A stretch of 64,000 bases of DNA. Origin: Gnetum montanum. Lineage: Eukaryota > Streptophyta > Gnetopsida > Gnetales > Gnetaceae. Under the pieces are notes generated by a model. That model saw only the letters and a program-made list of their open reading frames with translations. It was not told where the DNA came from and searched no databases. Below are positions 1 to 12,352 of the stretch, one piece after another (position 1 is the first letter of the stretch; each line of letters starts with the position of its first letter). Position numbers and translations under genes: made by a program. The DNA is taken from assembly GCA_015680685.1 (NCBI GenBank), contig MNCI01022294.1, positions 24,887 to 88,886 on the forward strand, given 5' to 3'.

Positions 1-290
1 GGGCACATGGAAATTATTCTATCTCTGGAGAGGTAAAACTGCTAGAGTTTTGCTAAGGTCTAGATCTAGATTTTGAAACAAGGGAAAGTCGCCTCTTATT
101 TATAAACTTGACGGTGCACAGCGATATCGCGTACACGATATCGCGGGGAATGCGATATTGTGGCGGACGCGATATCACGTATGCAATATTTTGGCCCATG
201 TGAAATCGTGTCCCATCAGAAGGTAAGTTCGTTGATTAAGGAGATAGAACCAAAAGAAAACAAATAAAGAAATAGCTAAAAGCTACGATC
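1..290 (-). mobile_element. Edge fragment of a minus-strand LTR
   Basis: No protein is supported here. Read on the minus strand, a cluster of GCGATATCGCG-like words (190-121) is followed by GTTTATAAATAAG (107-95), a good plant TATA box. This is the order seen in the better-defined LTRs of this window: word cluster, then TATA, then transcribed part. I infer the promoter half of an LTR cut by the window edge. No partner LTR or target duplication is visible, so family and borders are unknown. Confidence 0.4.
121..190. repeat. Palindromic GCGATATCGCG word cluster
   Basis: GCGATATCGCG, ACGATATCGCGG, GCGATATTG and GCGATATCACG follow each other within 70 bp. The core CGATATCG is its own reverse complement. 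The local CpG density is far above the surrounding DNA, which suggests a recent origin or selection. It resembles the word clusters upstream of TATA boxes in the other LTRs, but with a different word. Confidence 0.7.
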
Positions 291-814
291 ACTACATTGA
301 AAAATATGATCCAAGTAGACTTAAGAAAGAAACAACTTTTAAAAAACTTGTTAGAAAAGACCCAAATTGATATAGTGATTTGTCAACTTCTTGAACAATA
401 AGAAATAAAGAAATTACAATCCTTGGAAAGCTCATTTTAGCATAGATTAGTACTTGAACATCTTTGACAAGTGGTGAAGTAATCCAACACCCAACCATAC
501 AAGTCAGGTGTTTACATGTGACCATATCATAATCTTTGGACAAGGCAATGTGAATATGATAGTAATTGGTTTAATTTTGAGATCGTTGTCTTCCCACATG
601 AGCTAGAGAAATTTATGGGTATGGTTTAACTCACAGTGAGGTATATGATAAATAATGTTGTTGGGAAATTGCTGCTCCTAGTGAACATGATGAAATGAAA
701 GTAGTTTCTAAGTCTAAGTAAAATGGTGAACAAATATATTCTATCCTAAAGCGATGGATATCTAGTCTTGGTCTACCATATATGCCTTGGACTCATGATG
801 AATTGTAGATTAGT
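291..814. other. No gene seen
   Basis: AT-rich DNA with only short chance frames. I recognise no domain, RNA or repeat. It may hold the 5' part of the element 1 LTR or older host sequence. Confidence 0.5.
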
Positions 815-1665
815 TGTGTTGATTAGGCCTAGTTGTCTAGGCCTCATCAACTAGGCCCTGTTGATGCATTATTTGATATGTTGACATGGCCCCATCTACG
901 TTGTGTCTATTTTCACCTATAAATATGCACTCACCCATTGTGTTTATGACAATCTTTGTCATAGTGTAGCAGATCTCTTATAGGTTTTTTTTCCTAGAGT
1001 TAGAATATTTTCCTAAGTGCCCACAGTAGAAGTCATTGAGTGTACAGATCTTTATTCGAGAACTATTGTACCTGAGCATGACAGTGTGTGCAAAAGGAAA
1101 GATAACCTTTCTGATAAAACTTGTCACACTTTGGCTAGATTGCGTATTTTCTTTATGTATGTAAATTTTTATGCAATTTCCTTTAATGCTTTAAGTAATT
1201 AAGCTAGATTAAATAACAATTAATTAAGCACATAAGTATAACCACTTCGAGCATGAAAATGATGCTTGGTAATCCCAGTAATGCTAAATGTTTGATAACC
1301 CAATAGCATTATACATGTTTAAGATGTGTACGAAAATTGAAACTAGATGCTTATGATAGGATTGGTTAGACATTGGTTAGTTAGTTAGAATAAACTAGCA
1401 ATTAAATGACTTCATTTCTTTCATCCTTTATTTTAAGCACCCAAAACATGAAACATAAAAATAATAAAAATCATACACCTTGATTACAATTAGCCATACC
1501 TTTGTATATCACAAGTGTAATTAGGAAGACAACGAATGATTTTTAGGGCAAGTTCACTTTCTAGAGGCTTGTGTATGAGAAGACAAAGAGTCCATGGAAT
1601 TTGAATGGATTGTGCATGAACACTTAGTGATTTGTATGGTTGGGCATAGTGGTATTCACCACTCA
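815..1665 (+). mobile_element. 5' LTR (3' part) of element 1
   Basis: The stretch aligns by eye with 16,880-17,690: the same TATA region, then ACAGATCTTTATT, CCACTTCGAGCAT, TTGGTAATCCCAGTA and AAGATGTGTA in the same order and spacing. It ends just before a primer-binding site, so it is the promoter-proximal and downstream part of a 5' LTR. It opens with CTAGGCC words (822-866), including part of a palindromic TCAACTAGGCC type word that recurs at 9,494. The 5' border is uncertain, and I find no matching 3' LTR in the window. Confidence 0.7.
917..925 (+). promoter_or_regulatory. LTR TATA box of element 1
   Basis: CTATAAATA follows a CTAGGCC word cluster and precedes the element 1 leader. The same CCTATAAAT core sits in the corresponding place of the LTRs at 16,985, 19,947 and 58,651. 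Confidence 0.65.
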
Positions 1666-1669
1666 TCAT

Positions 1670-1688
1670 TGGTGTCATTGCCAGGGAC
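1670..1688 (+). other. Primer-binding site, decayed tRNA-Asp type (element 1)
   Basis: TGGTGTCATTGCCAGGGAC matches the complement of the plant tRNA-Asp 3' end (TGGCGCCGTTGCCGGGGA). It differs at four of 18 sites, all C-to-T or G-to-A, and three of these are at CpG. Plant Athila/Tat elements commonly use this primer. The site marks the end of the 5' LTR and sits about 140 bp before the gag start. Confidence 0.8.
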
Positions 1689-1823
1689 TTCTTTTTGTTT
1701 GAAACATGTGCTATCTAGGCATAGTAAAAATCATTATCATCGTTGGAGAAACCCTAAGGTCAAAATCATTCTTAAAATAAACATAATAATTTAAGAACAC
1801 TGACATCTTATTTTAATTAGAAA

Positions 1824-4250
1824 ATGTCTTCTTCTCACAAGTATGATGATATTAAATTGCCAGTGCCAAAAGAATGTAGGGTGCTATATACTCATCCAAA
1901 TTAGTATGTGCTTGACTTCACCTTCATCCTACATCAGGATGAACAACTGTAATGGTGAGATATTAATGGTAATATTGTAATGCCTCTTGATTGATCTATG
2001 CATGGGATGCTACTCTAAACTCTTAGGAGGTTGGGCATCCAAGATCTTCAAAAAGAGTATGTTGTGCATGACCATGACTACCAGGACTATCTTCTCACTA
2101 AAACATAATGTAGGAGAGATCGACACTAGGAGAAGCACCATGAGGCTATGAGGGAAAAATGGTTCACCAATTTCTTATTCCTACTCAACCAAAATGATAG
2201 TGAGGATCCTTCCTATGTGGGTTCTCAACATGAATATTCTCCACCCCTTGATATTGGTGATGGAGGCTTAAACCTGAATCTATATTTCACAATCAATAAT
2301 CCAAGTTTAGGCAAAAGTGGGAGTCAAGGTAGGGGCTTAGGAAAGCATAAAGATGATAAAAAAGCTTACATATGTTGTTGTGGCAAGCATAGAGGAGGTG
2401 GTAGATAGCATGGTGGTGGTAGTCCTCCTTCACCCTCTTCATCTACATCTTTTTCTTCCTCTTCTTATTTTGACAGATGTCATAGAAAGGACAACCATGA
2501 TGAAGGTGAATAGTGGGACAATAATGATCATTAGGCCCATCATGAACCAAGGGGTAGTAGAGGACATCATAGGCTCATCCAAATAATGATGATGATGAGC
2601 CTTTGCTTGCAAATTAAAGCATGATGAGTATTGTAGAGGTAGTAAAAATTCTAACTAGACATGTGAAAGATAGTTAGATCAAGCGACTTGAGATGAACAA
2701 TATCCCCAGATTTGAGAGAGGATATAACTTTAATCCACAAACACATCTTCAAACCTTTCACAATTCATGTGCCTTAAAGAATATTGAAAATTATTAGCAA
2801 AAATTAAAGCTATTTCCTAAGACACTCATCAAGGAAGCAAAAAGCTGGTATCGGTCCTTGAAGCCTAAATCTATCCATAGGTGAAGTACGCTACTAGAGC
2901 TATTCAATGATAAATACCAGATGTGCTCCCAAGTGTCTAATTTGAGAAGGAAGATCCAAGGATGAAAGTAAGGAACACATGAACCCATGGGTAGATACTA
3001 TTCTCTCATACACCAATGCCCTGGCCATGGACATTCTTAGTGGGAACAACTTCACCACATAATAGATGGACTTAAATTAGAAATGAGAAGAACTCTTGGC
3101 ATTTATGCCCAAGAAAGATATCAGAACTTAGAGCTCATCAAATCCAAAATATTATAGAGCAGGTAGCAAACTAAGAAGAAGAGTTGAGAAAATGGGAAAG
3201 TGTTGAGAAATATAACCAAGATCCTTCCATTAGAAAAAGGGAGGCCTAATTTTGCAACAATGAGGAGGAGTCACCACTTGATGAGGTGGTGTAGTAGAAA
3301 ACCTTACCAATACAAAAATCTATTTCTAATATATCAGCCAAGGTTGATAAATTATGAGAATTTTTGGACAAAAGATTCCAAACTACTCTAAAAATTATAG
3401 AAGAATCAAGAGAGCAGAGTAGTGATTATGACCATAAGACATGAAAAGAAGATGAACATGCCTATCAAAGGGGTAAGGGCAAGGTTGTGACAATAGAAGA
3501 GGTTGTGGAGTTAGAATCAAATAACAATGGTGGATGTGACATTTTCAATACGAACATCCTAAAGGATGTCACACTATTGTGTCACACTTGCAGGAGTCTA
3601 GGATGTACACACTGAATCCTAGACTAGAAAGAAGGCAAGCACCTAGAAGATTACCTTATCCTCAAGGTAATCCAAGGCAGTTCCACCAACAACAACAAGC
3701 TTATTATCCAAGTGGAGCTCCACCATAGTCATATGAGTAGTACTAGTAGTGGCAGCATCCACAATCATGGGAGAGGCACCATTAAGGTAGCAGTACCCTT
3801 ACAGGTAGCTGAATCCATATGGATACTATGTTCAGCAACCAATATCTCTATGTGACTTTTCTAGTCATGCTTCTTTTTAGCATTACTACTTTCTTTCAGA
3901 GTATTATAGAATTCATTCTCCATCTACTAGAGGGAAATCCCCATATCCTTATCATCCTTTGCATCCTTCAACACATGCTCTTCCACCCTCAACCCAATTA
4001 CCACCTACTCTATCCATGCAGGTTGAGCTTCCCACCCAACTACAATAATGTAATGCTACTAGGACTATTAACTTACAACTAGCTCCTTAGTTGAATGGTT
4101 TGAAACTAATTTCCTATAAAAGACCATTCTTTCAAACCAATAGCCCTACTAAACCCTCACCTACCTATGTGGCTAGTCACCTTGTATCTCCTTTATCCTT
4201 TGCAACTATTCCTTTCAAGAGCCCTTCAATCTAAAGACCTTCCAAGATCT
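1824..4250 (+). pseudogene. gag: Gag of element 1 (broken)
   Basis: Gag forms the retrotransposon particle and packages its RNA. The likely start is ATG 1,824 (MSSSHKYDD), the same place as in element B. Recognisable parts are the variable N-terminus and a block at about 2,640-3,160 with NNIPRFERGYNFNPQTHLQ, KTLIKEAKSWYRSL, LRRKIQG and LEMRRTLGIYAQ, which is the capsid domain. A Q/P/Y-rich stretch follows (3,670-3,840). Many stops (mostly TAG) and several frame changes break it. The same protein is found in element B, split into three pieces. A C-x2-C stretch near 3,585 may be the remains of a zinc knuckle. I am sure of the family and not of exact borders. Confidence 0.8.
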
Positions 4251-4259
4251 ACATAGTTA

Positions 4260-4660
4260 AGTTAACCCACACTATATCTAATTAGATCAAGGTTAGCAAC
4301 CTTCTTAGAAAAAGAGTTGATCTTGAAACTCCTCTCATATATTTGCAGATTTCTGCAAATGAGCCATGAAAAGTTCTTGTTGACTCAGGTTCTAGAGTTA
4401 ATACTATTTCTTATGAAATATACAATGCCTAGAACATACCTCCTCTTAACAAGGGTAGCATCCATTTAGAATTGGAATATTAGTCAATCACTATTCCATT
4501 GAGACTAGTAGAAGATATTGTGACCATTTTCTATGGGTGGTCTTATCTTGTTGATTTCTTGGTAATCAAAGTTAATAATTGCAAGGGGGACTTCCCAATC
4601 ATTATGGGAAGGGCTTGGTTGAGCACTGTTGATGCAAAATGGGCATCTAAGATCTTTCAC
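4260..4660 (+). pseudogene. pro: Retropepsin-like protease of element 1 (broken)
   Basis: The aspartic protease cleaves the Gag-Pol polyprotein. The active-site triad reads D-S-G (4,382-4,390) in the context VLVDSGSRVNTIS. About 75 residues later comes GDFPIIMGRAWLSTVDA, the usual second conserved block of plant gypsy proteases. TAG and TGA stops interrupt it (for example at NEP*KV and YNA*NIPP), so it cannot be made whole. It lies between the Q-rich Gag tail and the RT leader in the normal gag-pro-RT order. Confidence 0.8.
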
Positions 4661-4875
4661 TAGAAATTTCCAAGGAAAATACATTTGAAAGAATAAGAAA
4701 AAGTGATATAGGGTGCAATTGCATGCAGAAACTCTAGTCCATGAAAAGAACATCCATTTCTGCATGCAGGTAGTGTGCAAATGAGGTAGATATTCAAAGG
4801 TACCTATACATAGTAGCCACAAAATAGGAGAGCACCTAATGGCTGACAATTGATCTTGAAAGAAACACACTTTTT

Positions 4876-5930
4876 ATGAAACCTATTAAGAGCTTAATAA
4901 CATGTGCCTATGTCAAAGGCATGGATGAACTCGAGCAAGTTCATCACCAACTCCCTAATGATGCAAATGATGATAATAATTGGGGAGAGTTGGAAATCCA
5001 TAAAAATTTTAAGCAAAAGCCCTTAGAGTTAAAAAATCTACCTACTAACATGTACTATGCATTTTTGAAAAATGGTAAGTCAGTAATCATCAATGTAAAT
5101 CTTGTTCCTGGACAAAAATGGATGCTATTGAGGGTGGTCAACAAATGATCAACAACCTTTGCTTGGTCGTATCTTGAACTCATAGGGATTAATACTAGGA
5201 TATGCTAGCATTGTATATACACTAATTTGGCCATGAAGACAAAGAGGTATCCACAACGATGATTGAACCCCAAATTGAAGTAGATCATCAAAGAGAAAAT
5301 TGAACAACTTCTCAAGGTAGGGTTTATCTATCCCATTGCAGATAGTGAGTGGGTTAGTCCACTTGTGATTATGCCAAAGATAGGTGACAAATGGTAGGTC
5401 TATATTGACTTTTGACTATTGAATATGGCAACATTTAAAGATAACTTTTCATTACCGTTTGTGGATCAAGTATTGGACACTATATCTAGGCATTGCTATT
5501 ATAGCTTTCTGGATGGCTATAATGGTTATAACCATCTAGAAAGCTATAATAGCAAATCCAAATCACACCAAAGAATTAGGCCAAAACAACATTCTTGAGT
5601 TCCTTGAAGTCTTTTGCATATTAAAAGATGCTTTTTGGTTTGTGCAATGCTCACACAACATTCGAATGCTTGGTCTTAAGCATTTTTTAGTAACAAATTG
5701 ATTGTGTAGAGGAAGTCTTCATGGATGACTTCTCCACCTATGGAGCTACATTTAAGAAATCCCTAAATCCCCTTAAGCAAGTGCTTAAAAGATATATGGA
5801 GATGAACCTTTAGCTTGATTGGTAGAAGAGCCATCTGATGATCTTGGAGGGCATTATATTGGGACATACAATTTTTCACATAGGGCTTCAAGTGAAACCT
5901 AAAAAGATAAGGGTCATCCAAGAAATAAAT
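4876..5930 (+). pseudogene. Reverse transcriptase of element 1 (broken)
   Basis: The RT copies the element RNA into DNA. An open leader (4,876-5,148, 90 codons) contains PLELKNLPTNMYYAFLKNGK, the pre-RT sequence of Athila/Tat-type elements. The domain then shows IEQLLKVGFIYPI, EWVSPLVIMPK, YIDF-LLN, NFSLPFVDQVLD, FLDGYNGYN and the catalytic block VEEVFMDDFSTYG (5,705-5,743). The FMDD form in place of YVDD is common in Athila-type RTs. Stops include W-to-TGA and R-to-TGA/TAG changes. A short inverted duplication of ATGGCTATAATGGTTATAACC with its flank lies near 5,497-5,550 and breaks the frame. Confidence 0.85.
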
Positions 5931-6525
5931 TGCTAACCAGAAACTGTTAAAGATGTTTGGTCATTCCTTGGACATACTAGCTACTACTGGTGATTCATAG
6001 AAAATTTCTCTAAGATTACAAAACCATTGGTCAAGCTAACAAAGAAAGATGCTTCATTCACCTAGATCAAGGAATGTGAGAATGCATTTTAGAGCCTCAA
6101 GGAGAAGCTCCTAGAGACTCCAGTTCTATGAGCATCTAACTAGTCTAGATCATTTCATATCATGAAAGATACATCAAACTATGCCTTGGAAGCCATGCTT
6201 ACATAGTTGGATGAAAAGAAACATCTATATTACATCGACTACACAATTCGAAGAATTGTGGGTGCATAGTTGAATTACGCCACAATGGAGAAAGAACTAA
6301 TGGTGGTGGTGTACACTCAAGAGAGGTTTATGCACTATGTGCTTGGATACAAAGTGTTTGTACACATTGACCACAATGTAATTTTCTTCCTAATGAATAA
6401 GCCAATGGTGAGCCCCTGTGTCATATGGTGGTTGGTGATCTTGTAGGAGTTCAATCTTACAATGGTAGATCAAAAGGGGACTAAGAATGTGATCACTGAT
6501 CACTTGTCTTGGTTATGATTGGGTA
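5931..6525 (+). pseudogene. RNase H of element 1 (broken)
   Basis: RNase H removes the RNA strand during cDNA synthesis. Visible marks are FLGHTSYYW, NFSKITKPLVKL, FHIMKDTSNYALEAML, YYIDYTIRR, LNYATMEKELMVVVY and KVFVHIDHN, then VITDHLSWL. These are the order and wording of a gypsy RNase H of the Athila group. At least six stops interrupt it. I see no second (archaeal-type) RNase H after it, unlike elements C and D, which places element 1 outside the dual-RNase-H Tat group. Confidence 0.8.
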
Positions 6526-6539
6526 ACAAAGAGGAGAGC

Positions 6540-7897
6540 CTACTCTCTTATCAATTTCCTAATGAACTCCTATTTACAGGTGCAATAAATAAACAAGTTC
6601 TTGTAGAACCAAAATGGTATGATGGCATCCTCATGTATATTCTCACTCAAGATATGCCATAAGATCTAGACTATAGTAAGAAATAATAGTTTCTTCATTA
6701 GGAAAAATGCTTCATGAAAATCAATAGATACCTTTACAAGGTGCATGCTAATGGCTTAGTTTATTAGTGTGTACCTGATGCTGATCAATTGCATGTTCTC
6801 CAGGATGCTCATGAGGGTTTTTATGGGGGCCACTATGTTGGAAGACACACAGTCATTAAGATCCTAATGGAAAGGTATTATTGGCCAACCATCTTCAGGG
6901 ATGTCCACTAGTTTGTCCACTCTTGTAAACTCTGTCAATGAGATGGTGGGATGATTGCTTAAATGAAGGGATCTCAATAGTGGATCCAACCACTGGAACC
7001 CTTTGACATATAGAATGTCTATTTCATGGGTTCCATCAAACCCATGTCAAATGAAAAGGTGCACATAATATTTTTCATTGATTATTGCACAAAATGGGTA
7101 GAAGCAGTAACCATTATTGACTGTACATCATCTATTGTTGTGTAGTTTGTACAATAAAATGTTGTAAATAGGTTTGGGATGACATGTGCACTAATTTTTG
7201 ATAATGGAACCCATTTCATAGGCATCATTTTTTACAAGCTTTTGCAATGCTTAGGGGTTAAACATAAATTAACAATATCTTACCACCTCCAAGCCAATGG
7301 TCAAGTAGAGGTTATTAATAAGGAGATTACAAAGATCTTAATGAGAATTATTAGCAAATATAGGAGGGACTAGAGCAAAAAAATTAATGATTTCCTTTGG
7401 GCCTACCACTTAACATGGAAACTCTCTATAGGATACTCTTCCTATGATCGAGTGTACGGAAAATTACCAACACTTCTTATTAAATTTGAGCTTTGTACAC
7501 TTTCAATAGCATGTGACCTAGATCTTGACTTGAGTCTATCACAAAGAAAAAGATTGATCAACGTTAACATGCTAGATGAAAACCAATTAGTGGCCCTATC
7601 CTTGAATGAAGTGCATAAGGCATTTAGCAAGTAACAACATGACCTTAGAATAAGAAAGGTCAAATTTCAACATGAAGATAAGGCCCTCTACTAGAACCCT
7701 ACACATGTACCTCAACAAACTAAGTTCCAAACGTTGTGGGAAGGGTCTTACATTATTAATAAAAATTTTCCTTCTAGGTCCATGTTAATTTACAAACCTT
7801 AGGGCCTAAAAAAAAGTAGCTAATCAACATGCAACAAGTAAAACCTTTCCATGAACCTAAGCAAGCTAGTACAACAAATGCCTCATCAAATGGATAA
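6540..7897 (+). pseudogene. Integrase of element 1 (broken)
   Basis: Integrase inserts the cDNA into the chromosome. The HHCC zinc-binding part is at 6,795-6,945 (AHEGFYGGHYVGRHTVIKIL, then CKLCQ). In the catalytic core the first Asp is replaced by Tyr (7,020-7,022). The second is kept in DNGTHF (7,200-7,217) and the Glu in GQVEVINKE (7,308). A 64-codon open stretch (7,179-7,373) covers the core. The C-terminal part with WAYHLTWKLSIGYSSYDRVYGK and a final KPFHEPKQ follows. The lost first Asp and the stops make it inactive. Pol ends near 7,897. Confidence 0.85.
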
Positions 7898-9480
7898 ATA
7901 TGCTTAATTTTTAAAATCTCCTTCTTACAACTTAGTCATGGGGGAGATGGCCATCCATGCTAAGCATTATAGTGGCTTCTTAGTTTTTCATCTTTTGGTT
8001 TTTCATAGTTTTGTTTAACACTTTGTTATTCTTACAACTTTTTCTTTTAAAGCTTCTTTATCTTACAACTTCTTATTTTTATTTCATTAATTTTTCCAAT
8101 TTTTGTTTTACAACATCATTAGTATGTGTTATCTTTCTTGAATATTTTATAATTTCTTTTATATTTTTCCTTATTTTCATGTGAATTTTTCTCATCTTCT
8201 AATAAAAGTGCTTTATTGCCAATAGGACATAGTGGTGTTCTAGCTGTTTGCTAATGGTGGTTTTTACTTAACATTTTTGATTAACAATGTCTAGTTTCTA
8301 TTTTTAAATTTTGATGACTGATAACTATGATGAGTTTCTTTTTCATGGAATAGGCACTAAGTCCATGTCATCCACCCATCCACAAACTCTATGGTTTTCC
8401 TTGTTTCTGAAATGTGAGGTCTTTTTTTCATTAAGCAAACCTTAGCAACTTTATGATCTTGGTAGTTTCTAAACTTGGAAAGGATTTAAAGGTTTGAAAA
8501 GGGTGTGACTTCAAGGGGATTTAAAGCTCTTTTTAGCTTCTACCATCTTGAGTGCATGTGTGTTTTTGTTGATTTCTTACCATTCCTTGTCAACCAATAA
8601 GAAAAATTTAAATAAGTCTTTGTTTGGTGTGGTTCCCATCCAAAACTTCTATAAAACAAATAATGGAAATTCAAAGCACATCCCTTAGACAAAATAAATG
8701 GGGTATAATCACTAGTTATGAGACTATAAAGACATGTTACCGATGCCTGAATGTCCCCTTTAACTAAGGTCCTTTATCAATTTCTATTTTTCTTTTCTTC
8801 TCAAATAAGGAATGGTGGTTATCTGTGGGAGCATTATTGTGTCTCAAGGAGATGGGTTGGTCCTTGAGTGGTAATGAAAATTTATTTAAAGTGATTGGTT
8901 TTGGTCTAGACTAAGGTTGGACTCTATCGAGTCATTTAACTATAAATTCCACAAGGGACTTCATGTGACCAAGACTAGGAATTCCATTCCACTCTCTCCA
9001 TCATCCATCAATGCTTTCATAACTTACCTCATTATCAGTTATCCATGTTTTCATCCAATGTCTTACTTTGATATGTTAAAATTCCTAAATAGATTCTTTG
9101 AGTTTGGTCCTTAACATTTCATAACCATTATCAACGATTGGGCCCATGGACTCCTTACTTGAGGTTATGCAAGGGTAAAAAGGGCATGTGCCACGATGGG
9201 GAGGTTCCACTTGCATATCTCATGGTTTGGTTAGTTAAGTTTCTTATCCTTAGATATTGCTGTAATCAAATATTTTGCATGCTCCATCGTGCATCCAACT
9301 ATGTGCTCCTTAAGGAATTTTTCTTCATCAAATCTCATTCTCAAATCATTTCTCCATTTTCTAAACTTCAACATCCCCTTCTAATATTTTCATCTTGTTC
9401 ATGGATTTTTGGGCTTCCATTTAATCATCATTTCATGCAGGAAGTTCTTGTTTTCATTACTTTTGAAGAAGTCAATGGTG
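7898..9480 (+). other. Post-pol spacer of element 1, no gene seen
   Basis: A purine-rich run ATGGGGGAGA (7,938-7,947) follows pol. A long T-rich tract with repeated CTTACAACTTCTT-like pieces occupies 7,980-8,220. The remainder is unremarkable. A mirror-image A-rich tract sits at the same distance from the integrase of element F (15,780-15,970), so I take this spacer as part of the element. The 142-codon frame at 9,138-9,566 has no recognisable domain and runs into the palindromic promoter module. Confidence 0.55.
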
Positions 9481-9493
9481 GTCAACAGTTATG

Positions 9494-9612
9494 TCAACTA
9501 GGCCTAGTTGATGAGGCTAGCTACATCGACTACACCCAGTCGATGCGAATAGCTGTGTTGTCTTAGCCCCGTTGACTAGGCCTAGTTACTGCAGTGCAAA
9601 AATCCTATAAAT
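9494..9612 (+). promoter_or_regulatory. Internal promoter-like module before the aORF of element 1
   Basis: TCAACTAGGCCTAGTTGA (9,494-9,511) is a perfect 18-bp palindrome. A near copy, TTGACTAGGCCTAGTTAC, is at about 9,570-9,587, and CTATAAAT is at 9,605-9,612. The same CTAGGCC words and TATA box occur in the 5' LTR of the element (822-925). The aORF start lies about 460 bp downstream. This looks like a second, LTR-derived promoter serving the aORF, or an embedded LTR piece. Confidence 0.5.
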
Positions 9613-10074
9613 GCCATCTAATACTTTCAAATTTTTTATCATTTTCTTCAAAATGAGGGAATTTTTTATAATTTTTTAGAACCCAAAACCTTCCAAAGTC
9701 CATAACTTTCATAGCATTTGTCCAAATCAGTTCATTCTTTGATCTTGTAGCTATTAGAGGTAAGCTTTTAGTCATGGGGGCCACAAACCTTAAGTTTTCT
9801 AAAAAAGAATTTTCAAAATTTTTCTAACTCCCCAAAGGGTTAATGAATAGAATAACTTTAAACCATCAATTTTTGACAATTTAATTCTTCCAAAAAACTC
9901 TGGTAAACCTAAAATTAATTATTAATATTAAAATAAGAATAAAATAATAATTGAAATGATTGAATTAACCATGATCACAACTTAGCTAGGTGTAACTTTT
10001 CCAAAGAGATAAGGTATCCTAACTTTTTCAAGTTACACATTTAATGTTGACATTTGGTCATGTTGTGATCACAG

Positions 10075-12094
10075 ATGGCACCAAAACCAAAATGATCGCA
10101 GGAAGGAGGACCACCACAACCAAGGAAAAAATGACCCAAAGCTAGACGAGAATAGTAGGAACAAGCCTAAGACTAGGCAATAGAAACTCATGCAATGGGA
10201 CCTCATTGAGAGGAGTCCAAAGTGGAATATATTTGATAGATTCCTAAAGAAGAGGTTGGGACTGAATAATCTCAAAGAGGAGAGGCATCAAGGACCATAC
10301 TAGGACTTGAGGTCACATTGACTTAAGCCTGCCTTGACATGATTAAGCCTCATGGTTTCTAATGCTTAGTTCTCCAAGAACTAAACTTTGGGCCATTCTT
10401 GGAAAATGCTTCATGAGAAGTCAAAATGTAGTTACAAAACTCACCCATGTGGCTAATCATCACTTCCAGTGGGGAGTGGTACATGGAAGAGACATCTCTT
10501 TTGGAATAGAAAAAATTCAAAAATCATTGTGAGAATCAAGGACATTTAAGTATCCTACTTAGTAAAAGCTATTGCATGAAATCTGAGAGTAGCACTTATG
10601 TGAGGAAGAGTAGTGAGCAAGAATAAGTGGTGGGGATTCATCTATGTACCATCCTACAATGAGTCACCTCAATGAATTGACTTAAATAATTAGTTAGATC
10701 GAGGAAGGTGGACCAAAATTCTCAACCCAAAGAATGTAGCTACCTATGAGGTTAAATCCTAGTGCTTGAGAGGTATCTGTGTGTCTCTCATAAGAATAGA
10801 AATTGTTAAAAATATCTAGGAATGCTGCTACCTTTTTGGTGCACTTTGAGGAGTGTGAAGGGGCAACTATATTGGTGATGTAGCATTAAGAATAAGAGAA
10901 TATAGTAAAAGTGGTTGCTAATCAAATTGTTGAAGTACTAAACACACTTGTTGCATTTTTACTAGACATTTTTACACTCAAAGATGTGCAAATGTTCATA
11001 GGGATTGTTAGCAGTTGATTGAGTGCATCTTAGCATGACCAATTGTTGGACCAATTGGTGGGAACCAGGCAATTGATTCCAGGTATATTTGGTTTTTGGA
11101 TAACATCACTACAACCTAGTTGGAGCTGCTTAAAGAAAAGGGTAAATGCATCATTTTGGAAGGGTAACTTGAAATTGTTCAAGCATAGAAGCAATGCTTG
11201 GCTATGAAGCTTGCCAAATAAGAGCCTATCTTACTTATCCCATGCTCCTCAACCCTACATTGAGAAGAGATGAAGCTTTTCAACAACTTCAAGATAGATT
11301 GAAATAGGTTAATGTGGGGATGGTGATAGCTATTTTTGACTAGTCATGACTAAGGCCAAGACATATTTAGTTCAAAAAAACTTGGTCTAGACATGCCTAG
11401 AGATTGAGATGCTAACTGTAGAAAATTAGTGCCTAAAGGATGTTGATGTGTAGAAATAAAAAATGCAAAATTTCATCCATCAATAATAGGAGTAGCTAGC
11501 CAGGATGAACATTGAGCTTAGGAGATTGACAATGGAGAATAGAAATCTCTCTATGGAGGAAATTCATGCCTTATGCCAAAAATATTTGATTGAGATTATC
11601 GCCTAAAATAATAAGGCTCTCAAATTTCAGAGAGTTAAGAACCACTACAAAGATTATGTTAGCTTACAAAAAAGAATTGATGAAAAACACATCCAAATGG
11701 CTAAGAAAAAAGTCAATGAGACACTCCAGCAACTCCATAAGGAAAAGAGATGTGGCAACTTGTCTACAACAAAGTGGAGATTTGTATGAAGGATTTGCAT
11801 ATTAAAGACATGACTAAATATATGGAGCTTGCTAATCTCTGATATGCAAACCTAGCAATGCTAACTACTAAACAACCTTGGTCACTGTTAGAGAAACATG
11901 TGGCCAACTTGTACTTGCTATACAAAGAAGAGTTTAAGCACCACAAGGAAACCAAGAAAAAGCTTAAGTTTACAAATGCTAAACTCAAAGTTCTTAGGGC
12001 AAGATTCACTAATGAAAGATCAATTGTTGAGAACTTGGTTCCTCCATTGAGAGGATTCCATTTTCTCTTAGTAAGTGGCTCATATCTTGGTTGA
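10075..12094 (+). pseudogene. Same-strand additional ORF (aORF) of element 1, broken
   Basis: The likely start is ATG 10,075 (MAPKPK, then basic/proline-rich), matching MAPKRG of the element F copy. In the middle, RIKDI*VSYLVKAIA corresponds to NIKGVSVSYSIKAIAEALNV in F, and GFIYVPSYNESPQ follows. The last third (11,590-12,040) is rich in K, E, Q and L with long heptad-like runs (ALKFQRVKNHYKDYVSLQK; KHHKETKKKLKFTNAKLKVL), a probable coiled coil. Stops and frame changes are frequent. The function is unknown. Plant retroelements often carry such extra ORFs, some related to plant-mobile-domain or putative plant transposon proteins, and this is a weak resemblance, not an identification. It sits where Athila elements carry an env-like ORF, but I see no clear signal peptide or membrane anchor. 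Confidence 0.6.
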
Positions 12095-12352
12095 CTCTTA
12101 TCATTTGTTTACTCAACTGATGGATGTTCTCTTCTAAGATGATCTTCTACTTCTCTACATTAGTCAAATTGGTGTTGCTTGTGGTAAGTTGTTTATTTTT
12201 TTCCTATACTAGAGTGAGTGGCTTAGCATATGCATGTATCTATGCTTTTTCTATAGAGGCATTCCACATTGATTTCTCTTTCTCATTCTCATTCTCCATT
12301 TTTTATTCTACTCTATGAGGTGATTAATTTTCTTTATTCTAAATTGCTCCAA

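Noticed and set aside
9138-9566. 142-codon plus-strand frame before the aORF of element 1
   Set aside because: No domain, no counterpart in the spacer of element F, and it ends within the palindromic promoter module.
10075-12094. Env-like glycoprotein in the aORF position of element 1
   Set aside because: The position fits an Athila env-like ORF, but there is no clear signal peptide, membrane anchor or cysteine pattern. The end looks like a coiled coil.
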